From: Treponema sp.
GTDB taxonomy: Bacteria; Spirochaetota; Spirochaetia; Treponematales; Treponemataceae
Length of the DNA stretch: 11,944 nt
Direction: 5' to 3'
NCBI GenBank assembly: GCA_016297805.1
Contig: JAEDFX010000075.1
Location: forward strand, 1 to 11,944
The first letter of the stretch is position 1. Each line of letters begins with the position of its first letter. A model generated the notes under the pieces. That model saw only the letters and a list, made by a program, of their open reading frames with translations, was not told the DNA's origin and did not search any database. The translations under genes and the position numbers were made by a program. Shown here in pieces: positions 1 through 8,700 of this stretch.

Positions 1-109
1 ATGGATGAGCTAAAAATTGCTTTCACAATTTTTTTAACGCTCTTCTATAGAACACCGGTCGCCAGCGACCTTACACATGGATGAGCTAAAAATTAGCGAC
101 CTTACACAT
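1..109. repeat. Cluster of short direct repeats (31-bp period) downstream of the leftward operon
   Basis: An 18-bp sequence, ATGGATGAGCTAAAAATT, occurs identically at 1-18 and 77-94. A 15-bp sequence, AGCGACCTTACACAT, occurs identically at 64-78 and 95-109. The two are joined, so 64-109 is about one and a half copies of a 31-bp unit in tandem. Positions 1-28 look like a further diverged partial copy, because on the minus strand TTGTGAAAGCAATTTTTAG resembles the unit. The array begins on the last base of the stop codon of the HD-GYP-like gene (109-111). It may belong to a dispersed intergenic repeat family that continues left of the window, but that cannot be seen here. It is not a CRISPR, because there are no regular spacers. 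Confidence 0.8.
57..70. repeat. Small perfect inverted repeat (possible hairpin) inside the repeat cluster
   Basis: GGTCGC at 57-62 and GCGACC at 65-70 are perfect reverse complements separated by CA, so RNA could form a 5-bp stem with a 4-nt loop. A second short inverted repeat, GCTAA/TTAGC, lies at 85-97, and TTCTATAGAA at 43-52 is a palindrome. They sit 12 to 66 bp past the stop codon of the last gene of the leftward operon and could help end transcription. None is followed directly by a T-run on the minus strand, so a classical intrinsic terminator is not supported. Confidence 0.4.
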
Positions 110-1566
110 TATACAATCTTATCCAAAGCTTCTACTACATCAATATCGTAGAGATTTGACTGTTCTCGTAAAGCAGAAACGGCAGATTCCTTATCCATTG
201 CATCACGATAAGAACGTCTACTTGAAAGTGAAACATAACTTTCGGCAACACGAATAAGACGTGCAATCTGTGGAATTTCATCTCCCTTTAATCCATTTGG
301 ATAACCAGAACCATCAATATTTTCGTGATGCTTCATTGCAGCATCTTCAAATACACTCCAGTATTTCTTTGGAACAAAATCAAGATGTTTTTCTGCAAGA
401 TTAACATGCTCTTTCATTGCTTCTTTTTCTTCTGCTGTAAGTGATGTTGACGAAAGTAAATCAGGGTCAATTCCCAGGAATCCGGCATCATAAATCATAG
501 CCGCACAGAAGTTCAACATAGACATTCCCTGTGGCAAACCAAGCTGAATTGAAAGCTTATAAACCAATTCACTAACGTTCTTAGAGTTATTTTTACGGCC
601 TGTAGAGTAATCAATCTGCTGACCAATTTCTTCACATTTTACTGCCAGCTGTTTAAGTTCATCTTCATCTTCTTCAGAGAAAGTTACATCTGGTAAAGCC
701 TGTGCAGGTGCCCAAGTAGAAGTTCCAGCAAGTCTCAACTGAGGATTAGCCCCGTACAAATCTGTTACGCCACCAAGCATAAGTCGATTTGTCTGACTCT
801 GATTTGCAGCAAGAAGTTTAAATGCTTCAACATACTGTGCCTGCTGAAGTTCCTGTTGTTTGAATCCTCTTTTACAAATTGCAACAATTACCAGAATGAT
901 GATTAAAATAAGCAAAGCAATTCCAATTACTGCAAAAGCAATTACTCGTGTAGATTTTTTTGTTTCTTCAGCAGAAGCAGTAAATGCATTACCCATATCC
1001 TTTAATCCAGATTCCAATGCATTTTTAAACTCTGCCTGACTTTGAATAGTAGCGTTGGCCTGTTCCTTCATGGCAGCTGCCTGTTCTTTCATAGCTCTAG
1101 CCTGAGCATCCATAGATTCCTGCTGGGCTTCAAAACGTTCCTGTTCAATCTTACGCTGGGCAGCAGTTTCTGCCTTTTCTGCAGCTTTTTCTTTATTAGA
1201 CTGTTCAGTTTCAATCTGCTTCAAAAGTTTTTTGATTTTTGTATTTTCAATGTTTGGATACTTTTCAAGATTCATCTGAACATCAATCAAAGCCATTTCA
1301 TCATAGTTTTTCTGAATATTCTGAATCTTTATAGTATAAACTGTTTGAGCAAAATACAAAACATTTGCCTGGGATTCTTCATCCTTAGCAACGGCAAGTG
1401 CCTGATTAACATACTTGTAAGCATCTTCAATCTGGTCATTTTCATACGCCTCATTTGCTTTTTCAAGGAAGCGAGCAGCCAAATCTGTAGTTACAGCAAA
1501 AGCATTTACTGTAAACAAGACCAACGAAAGTGTGACAATAATTTTTTTAAATTTAGCGAATAACAT
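109..1566 (-). CDS. Single-pass membrane protein with extracytoplasmic coiled coil and degenerate HD-GYP-like domain
   Basis: Start chosen at the ATG at 1566, because GGAG lies 6 nt upstream; an in-frame ATG at 1584 has no such site. This gives 485 residues. Residues 1-24 form a signal peptide ending AFA. Residues about 28-85 are helical and TPR-like. Residues about 108-180 are a charged, Ala/Gln/Glu-rich coiled coil. Residues 208-230 are a hydrophobic membrane helix followed by CKRGFK, which suggests a cytoplasmic C-terminus. Residues about 325-485 resemble an HD-GYP domain, the family that hydrolyses cyclic di-GMP. KHHENIDGSGYPNGLKGDEI (412-431) is well kept. The usual HDxGK motif is instead YDAGF (359-363), the upstream His is not evident, and the late ADxxDALT-type motif reads AESYVSLSS. 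Catalysis as in canonical members is therefore doubtful; nucleotide binding, altered chemistry or a structural role are possible. It is the last gene of the operon and overlaps the previous one by 14 bp. Confidence 0.85.
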   Translation of the reverse strand: MLFAKFKKIIVTLSLVLFTVNAFAVTTDLAARFLEKANEAYENDQIEDAYKYVNQALAVAKDEESQANVLYFAQTVYTIKIQNIQKNYDEMALIDVQMNLEKYPNIENTKIKKLLKQIETEQSNKEKAAEKAETAAQRKIEQERFEAQQESMDAQARAMKEQAAAMKEQANATIQSQAEFKNALESGLKDMGNAFTASAEETKKSTRVIAFAVIGIALLILIIILVIVAICKRGFKQQELQQAQYVEAFKLLAANQSQTNRLMLGGVTDLYGANPQLRLAGTSTWAPAQALPDVTFSEEDEDELKQLAVKCEEIGQQIDYSTGRKNNSKNVSELVYKLSIQLGLPQGMSMLNFCAAMIYDAGFLGIDPDLLSSTSLTAEEKEAMKEHVNLAEKHLDFVPKKYWSVFEDAAMKHHENIDGSGYPNGLKGDEIPQIARLIRVAESYVSLSSRRSYRDAMDKESAVSALREQSNLYDIDVVEALDKIV

Positions 1567-2680
1567 TTTCAGCTCCAATTGCAAGAATCAAACTTGCTCT
1601 ATTTTCAATACCACTATTCTTCATGAAGAATATATCACGAATACCAACATTCAAATTCAGTTTAACTTTTTCTAATTCAGCAAATGGGAATTCCAAATTT
1701 GCATTTACCCCAGCGGCAACATTAATCTCTGGATAGAACAGATGTCCTGCATACCAATCAGCACCAATATCTAATTTTGCCATGCCAAGATCAATTCGTT
1801 CCATCTTAAGGCCTACAATTGGTGTATACATTGTATCTGCAACCTGCTGAGCACCAGGCGCAGTTGTAGATTTTCCTGCCATAAGAGCACCGAATCCAAC
1901 TCTAAAGAACAGATTCTTTGAAAGAGCTGGTGTAGAGAACTTACCAAGAAGTTCACCATGTCCAATTAAAGGAACTGTATTGGCCTCATCAGCAATTGCA
2001 AGGAACTGGAAACCGGCAAAAATATCTGTACCAATTGCCATTTTATTTTCTAATGTATATTCATAACGGTAATCCAATGAAATACCATAATGAATACTGT
2101 TGAAGCCACCTGCAGCATCGTATAAGTCAAGCAAGTCTACCATACCAAGAGCAGCTTTCCAATTGCTACTTGTAAGCTTTGTTTCTTTTCCAGAAACATA
2201 TACAGCCTTGCCACTGTCTGTATTCTTTGCAGCAATATATTCTTTTTCTACATTACCACGTTGCTTTTCTTTTTCCATTTGAACACGTGCCAGTTCAAGC
2301 TGACGCTTTTGTTCAAGTTCTGCCTCATGCTGTAGCTGTACTTCATAAGCATCCGCAATTACAGAATACATTTCTACCGCATTCTCATTATCAAGATTGT
2401 TTTCAATTACAATAACAATTGCTGTCATTGCAAAATCATAATCATTATTAACAATCAAGCGACGAATCTTCTTCTCTGTATAATTCTCAATCAAATAGTA
2501 ATATTTATCGTTATTATTAGATGAAAGAATCTCTCCTAAATCTTTTTCAGATTTAATGATGAAAATATGGTCCAATTCCTTATAAATATTACTGATATAT
2601 TCCTCAACGGCAAACAAAGAGCTTGCCATAAGGAAAAGAAAAACAGTAGAAATCAGTATTTTTATTTTTCTCATTTTCAT
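1553..2680 (-). CDS. Exported protein with coiled coil and probable beta-barrel-like C-terminal domain
   Basis: 375 residues from the ATG at 2680. The protein opens with a signal peptide (positively charged MKMRKIK, a hydrophobic core, cleavage expected after LFA at about residue 24). Residues about 27-112 look alpha-helical, with no family recognised. Residues about 114-149 are a charged Glu/Gln/Lys-rich coiled coil. Residues about 172-375 alternate polar and hydrophobic residues with many Gly and aromatic residues (for example SIHYGISLDYRYEY and MAIGTDIFAGFQF), typical of outer-membrane beta-strands. It ends in Arg rather than the aromatic residue common on barrels, so the barrel call is tentative. 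There is no lipobox Cys. It is the middle gene of the leftward operon, 21 bp after the giant Ig-repeat gene and overlapping the HD-GYP-like gene. I do not recognise the family. The context suggests an envelope partner of its neighbours. Confidence 0.8.
   Translation of the reverse strand: MKMRKIKILISTVFLFLMASSLFAVEEYISNIYKELDHIFIIKSEKDLGEILSSNNNDKYYYLIENYTEKKIRRLIVNNDYDFAMTAIVIVIENNLDNENAVEMYSVIADAYEVQLQHEAELEQKRQLELARVQMEKEKQRGNVEKEYIAAKNTDSGKAVYVSGKETKLTSSNWKAALGMVDLLDLYDAAGGFNSIHYGISLDYRYEYTLENKMAIGTDIFAGFQFLAIADEANTVPLIGHGELLGKFSTPALSKNLFFRVGFGALMAGKSTTAPGAQQVADTMYTPIVGLKMERIDLGMAKLDIGADWYAGHLFYPEINVAAGVNANLEFPFAELEKVKLNLNVGIRDIFFMKNSGIENRASLILAIGAENVIR
1573..1576 (-). promoter_or_regulatory. 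Ribosome binding site inside the upstream gene; decides the start of the HD-GYP-like gene
   Basis: On the minus strand GGAG is followed by CTGAAA and then ATG (1566-1564), a 6-nt spacing. It lies within the last codons of the preceding gene, whose stop codon is at 1555-1553, so the two genes overlap and translational coupling is likely. Confidence 0.7.
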
Positions 2681-2683
2681 AAA

Positions 2684-2695
2684 TCCTGTTTCTCC
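2684..2695 (-). promoter_or_regulatory. Ribosome binding region for the coiled-coil/barrel gene, ambiguous start
   Basis: On the minus strand GGAG (2695-2692) lies 11 nt before the ATG at 2680, and AGGA (2687-2684) lies 3 nt before that ATG and 9 nt before a second in-frame ATG at 2674. Either start gives the same signal peptide. By spacing, 2674 from AGGA is at least as good as 2680. Confidence 0.5.
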
Positions 2696-2701
2696 AAATC
2701 A

Positions 2702-5700
2702 TTAGAAGATATTTGTTCTCAAACCAATACCAATCTGTGGAATAATATTCTTAATCTTTACCGTACTTGAAACGTCAGTTGGAATGAACCAGACTGAACC
2801 TTCTGTATACAGTGAGAAAGAACTGAATGCTTTTACATTCTGCAATTTTATCTTAGGGAACTCTATTTGTCCAATAACAGCTGAAAGAATTTGTGGTTTT
2901 CCAGAGTTTGTTTCTGTAAAGTAAGAGAAATCTGCACCGAGAGCAAAATCCGCATACAACCAATCCCAGTCGTGACCTAAGAAGAAACTGAATGGAATTT
3001 CTGCAATGTTTGCAAGAATCTTCAAGCTTAAGATATCTCCACCATAACGCATATCTGTCATATTAATTCCGAACATCTGAGAAACTGCATTTCTCTGACT
3101 CTGAGTAAACTGTCCATAAGAGAACTGAAGTTTTACAACATCATCAAAGAATGTAAGTCCGGCACCAACCTGGAACAAGCTTGAACCCCAAAAGCGGAAG
3201 TCAACGTAAAGCCCCTGAATGAAAGATGGAACTTCATAAGATGATTTATCACCTTTACGCAAAGTAACTGTTACATCTTCAAGACGTACATCATCATTAG
3301 AAAGACCAGATACCTTCAATTTCTGGTTATAGCGTCCACCGATTGCAGGAGCAATCAGTTTAATGCTTGGATCTGTATTATCAATCTGAATTACCATACG
3401 AGTAATTGCAGTTTCACCATTCTTCATAGTAGCTCGAACAAGGAAGAAGTGGTACCCCTCTTCAATATCCTGATTTTCGATTCGGTACATCCACTTTTCA
3501 TTTGTAGAGAGAAGCTCGAATGTCTTACCGTTATCCATACTCAATTCAATCTTAGCTACAGATTTTGCAGCAACTGCAGCCTTGAATTCATCAGATGCTT
3601 CTTTTGTTTTAGAGAACAGCATATCGTCCTCACTAATAGAGTAACCTGCCTGACCTTTTATGTAAGGACGATTTGTAGCAAAGTCACCGTATGTAAAGTT
3701 CTCGATTGTAACCCATGGTCCAATTGGACTGTATGTAATTGTCTGTTCGCGAGAAGCTACCTGTGTTCCATTTGTAAGAATTGTGTCTACACGGTATGTG
3801 TGAACACCTTCGGTAATATTTTCTGGACCCATTTCAAACTTGAAGAAGCCACAATCTGTAATTGTTGTTTCTTCTATATATTTGTTGTCAATAAAGAGTT
3901 TGAGTGAGCTGATTGTTCCCTCAGCCTGTGACTGACCGTAGATTGTAAATACACCCTGTTTGTGTTCACCGTTCAATGGATAGAGAATATCTACTGTGGC
4001 AGGAGCACGATTCTTTTCAAGGTGAATGTTACGACTTACGTTTGTAACGTTACCAGCCTTATCTTTTCCTGTAAGTTCTACGTTGTAGAAACCGTCTGGC
4101 AAGTCGCGGATATTAAGTGTCTGGCCAATAATTCGGTCAATTTTTATTGGACGAATATCAGGCTTACTTGTTTTTTCAAGATTTCGGAGAGTAACGTACA
4201 ATTCTGTTACTTCTACGTTGTCGTATGTGAAACCTGAGAAGAACAAGTCTCCAGTTGTTGTAGAATCGTCTATAGGAAGTTCAAGACTTAAATTTGGCGC
4301 ATCGTTATCAATGTTAATCAAGCTTGAGTACAAACCTTCAATTCCATATCCGTCAGTTACTTTCAAGAATACAACCTGTGTACCACCTGGAATTGCACGA
4401 GTATCTACTGTGTAGCTCCAGTCTGTAGTACCAACTGCTTCGTTGTAGCTGTTACCGTTATCAAGAGAAACTTTTACATTTGAAATACCGTTCTTATCGC
4501 TGGCCCAACCAGAAATTGTAATGATTTCGCGAACTGAAGTATCAATTGTTGGAGCAACTACCGCACCCTTAGGTTCTTCCAGAGAAATGCGATAAGTTCT
4601 AGAAACCTCAGGACCTTTTACACCATTAATATCAACTGAATAAACAGTTACTGTATGTTCGTTATCTGTCATAGTTGCCAGTGGAACATCAATAGAGAAG
4701 CTTGTATTCAATTTATATTCAGCATCTGGAGTCTGATATTTATAAACTTCGTGAGTTGAAACCTGTTTGTATTCACCATTATCAATTTTGTAGTAAACCG
4801 AAGATTCACCATCATCATCATAAACTACACCAGAAATTGTAAAGTCACGGGTAATAACCTGCATTTCTTCTGGCACGTGTATTTCTGTAATAGGAAGATC
4901 TGATTCACTATCAATACTGAACATCCAGGCTTCAATTGTTGTTTTATTACCAGCATCATCTGTAAATACAAAAGACATTGCATCATCAATTGGAGCTTCT
5001 TCTGTACCAATCAATGTAGAAACAAGAGGATCAAGAGGAAGTTCAATTCTGTTCTGTGTCTTACCCTTTACAGGTGGAGCCACATATTCTGCTTTTGCAA
5101 AGAAACCATTGTCTTTTGCATTAAATACAATTAAGTTTTCACCGTTTACAACATCAATTTCCAAAGGTTCAACAACTGTTACTTCTGGTGGAGTTACATC
5201 CTTATAAACCGAAGTTCTGATTGTCTTCTGAATACCAGAAACGTCTGTTGTACGAATATCAATTCTAACAAGACCATCTTCAAATTCTTTAAGGTTAATA
5301 TCTTTGCTATATGTAACACCAAGATTACTTACACCCTTTCCAGAAGGAAGAGTAAAGTTTTCCCATGTTTCTCCATTATCCAAAGAATATTCTACACTTC
5401 TAATTCCCAAGGTATGAGCAGCTGTTCCGGCAAACTTAACTACATCACCAACCCACTGATGGAGAACAGGCTGTTCAAGATGTGAATCCATTTCTGTAGT
5501 ATTAGCAATAAAGTTTACAGGAGCCGATGTGTATGAGTCTCCAAAACGATCTTTTACTTTAAGAGTTACATTCTTGTAAACAGCATCTTTTTCTGCTGTA
5601 ATAACTACAAGATTACCAATTGTTTCAGCTACAAGTCCCTGAGTTGCAGATACAATCTGAACATCAACAGGAGGAGTTACATTTGCGTAATAGTAGAATT

Positions 5701-8700
5701 TAGAGCCTTTAGCAAGAACGTAGTTATTATCAACTTCATCAAATACAGTATCAGAAGCAGGCATTAAGTAAATCTTTTCTTCATCATCTGTGTTTTCTGA
5801 ATTTTCTTCACGAACAACTGTAACTGAACCAGAAATCTTTTCTTCAAGAGCACCAGCCTTTACAGTAATGTTAATTTTATTTACACGAACTGGAAGATTT
5901 GCCAGTGGAATTTCTGCATACCAGCGAGTTGGTTCATCAACTGTAGGTTTTGTGATTTTTGCAGCACCTTTCTGAATAAGGTCTCCACCTGGAACTTCAT
6001 CACCAGAAATTTCATAGGCAACAGAACTAACTGGCACTCCAGAATCAATTACAACTGTCATAGTTGCACCGATTTTTTCTGCATAATTAAGAACTACAGG
6101 CATTCCACTTAAATATTCATCTTCATTAACAGAAGCAATATTTGCAGAAAGTGTTGGTTTCTTAGTTGCAGTATATTTTCCAGAAACTAGTTTAGCAGTA
6201 TCAGAAATTTCTACATCCATAGCTAATGGATTAGAACCTTCAATCATATCTTCACGAGAGAATACTCCAAAGTTTCGGCTAAGTTCACCCTGATAAACAC
6301 CAAGAGCATATACATCAAAACCATCAAGCCAAGAAATTACAGGAGCTTTTGGAACAGGCATTTTTCCGTTCTGTTCTTCTACATCTGGAATCATATTGAT
6401 TGCAAAAGCACGGGCACGTTTGTTTCCACCTGCACTTTCAGCAATAATTTCTACAACGTACATACCGGCATCAAAATATGCTGTATCAATATCAAGAGTA
6501 AAGTTTCCCTTATCATCAAGTTCAATTGGATAGAAGTTATTTTCAACAGGTGCAGGTTTTACTGCAGCAATAATACCTTTTGCAATATCAGTTTTTACTG
6601 AAAGATATCGGTACTGAACATTATCAACGCCTGTTGTGCAAGTAACTTTACCTGTTACAGAAACAGTACCTTCACGTCCATCAATTGCAAATTCATCAGA
6701 ATAATTATCAATTGTAATAACAGGCTTAGCAGTATCATTTTTGAATTTAAGAGGACGAGATTCTATAATCTTACCCTTATCTGTTTTTACACGAATAATA
6801 ACTTCTTCCGAACCGCCGATGGCAGTCATATCTGGAATAATCTTAATCTGATTTCCAATAAGGTCAGCTTTAGCAAATGGAGTTTTTGGAACAATCTCAA
6901 CACTGGCAGCTTTTGCACCAAATAAATAACCTGATGCTGGGAATTCTGCGTTACTGATAATTGAACCATCTTCTGCAATTCTGCTGTCATCAAATACAAT
7001 AACTGGTTCCTCAACTTTTACAGTAGCTGTATTTGTTACATAGAAGATTGATTTATATTCTGTTTCACGTTCAATAGAGTCGGTTGCTTTGATAGAAAGC
7101 TTAAGCACACCCTTTGGAGAGTCATGATTAATTGGAAGAGAGAATGTATAAGTGCCTACACTTTTCAAGTCTACATCATTTTCAATAAGACCATTTTCTC
7201 CCCAAGTCAATTCTGAGTGAATGTGTGTAAGTCCAACGCCAGAATTTGCAGTAACATTGATTACAGAACCGCTTTCTGGATGAATTTCCATTCCGTTTAC
7301 AAATTCCTGAGAAGTTTTTCCACCAGTTACTTTTCCTGAATCAAAACTTGGAGCAAGTCCTTTTGAAACAATATTTGTAATAACAGGATTACCTTCCACG
7401 TCATTTACATCAATAGCAGTAATTGTAACCTTATGATTTCCTACCGAAAGTGCTTCGGCAGTACACAAATCTAAATAATAATCACCTTTTGTTTCCTGAA
7501 TGATTGGTTCTTCTGCATCAAGCTGGATTTTTACAGCTTTTACACCATCATCATCATTTGCAATACCACGAACAAATAATAAATCTGAATCACCAAAAAT
7601 CTGACCTTCTACAGGTTCAGAAGTTGTAACAACAGGTTTATCATCTTCCTGATTAAGAGGGATTGTACGAGTAACATCTACAACGTTATTAGCACGGTCC
7701 ACAGCGTGAATTGTAAACTTCTGTGCTTTTTCTTTTGAATCAATTGTATTAAGAGTAACAGCCCAGTAAGGGTTTCCAGGAATCAAATCAAAAGTTCCTG
7801 TCTGTGTACCAAATGTCCATGAAAGTTCTGTAACACCAATAGTATCTTTGGCAAAACCGGCAACTGTGAATTCACCATTCATCACCTGATTTTCAGCGGG
7901 GTATACAATCTGAACATCAGGTTTTGTGTTATCAATAAAGTATAGGAATGAATACATACCTACAGAAGTTGCCATATCAATAGCTTTGAACCAGAGAACT
8001 GCTGGTCCATCATCAAACTGTTTTGTATCTACATTAATAGAGAAAGTACAAATATCTCTTTCTTTGTTAGGATTGATTTTTACAGGAATAAAATCTTTTC
8101 CGTTGTTTACAGAATAATAAAGCTCTTTAATACCGTTTCCATCCGAAACAATACCATCAAATTTTACATTTCCAGAAACGAGAATACCCATTTCCTTATC
8201 TTTTACTTCTGTAACTGGCTGTTTACGGTCCAACTGCCATGTCAAATAAGTTGGCTTACCAACAACAGGTTCACTGTTAATATCATAACCAGTAACTTTG
8301 ATTGTATGAGGACCTTCGTTTAATTCATTTGTATCAAGATAATATGACCAGAATTCTGTACCTTCAGCAGTAACCTTCTGTTCATGATCAGTTCCTTCAT
8401 CAAGAACCAGTTCTACGCGTGAAACACCATCATCATCAACACAAGTACCAACAATATTCAAGTTACCTACAACACGCATGTTAGGATATGGGTTTGTAAT
8501 ACCACAAACAGGCAAATCTGAATTTGGATCTAACCAAAGATTATGTGGACCTTCAATACGTGTATTACCGCCTAAGTCTTTAGCAGTAATCATAATATTG
8601 TATTTACCAGGCTTTCTAATATCCAGGTCAAATTCTTCCTGCCAGCTATTCATGTTCTGAACAGTAATATCCTCAACGTCACCTTTACCATGAGCAAAAA

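Noticed and set aside
57..70. GGTCGC/GCGACC hairpin as an intrinsic terminator for the leftward operon
   Set aside because: There is no T-run directly after the stem on the minus strand and the stem is short, so it is kept only as an inverted repeat.
1..109. Possible CRISPR array
   Set aside because: The repeats are tandem or overlapping without unique spacers of constant length, and no cas genes are present.
1542..1548. Seven-T run near the start of the HD-GYP-like gene as a slippage switch
   Set aside because: Seven bases is ordinary in AT-rich DNA, the reading frame is intact, and nothing else suggests phase variation.
3449..4415. Open frames on the plus strand within the giant gene
   Set aside because: They lie opposite a clear coding sequence, have Cys/Val/Phe-rich low-information composition with no domain pattern, and show no ribosome binding site that I could see.
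4812..4824. CATCATCAT microsatellite as a phase-variation tract
   Set aside because: It is a trinucleotide run encoding the DDDG motif of an Ig unit, so length changes would keep the frame; the same motif occurs in other units for structural reasons.
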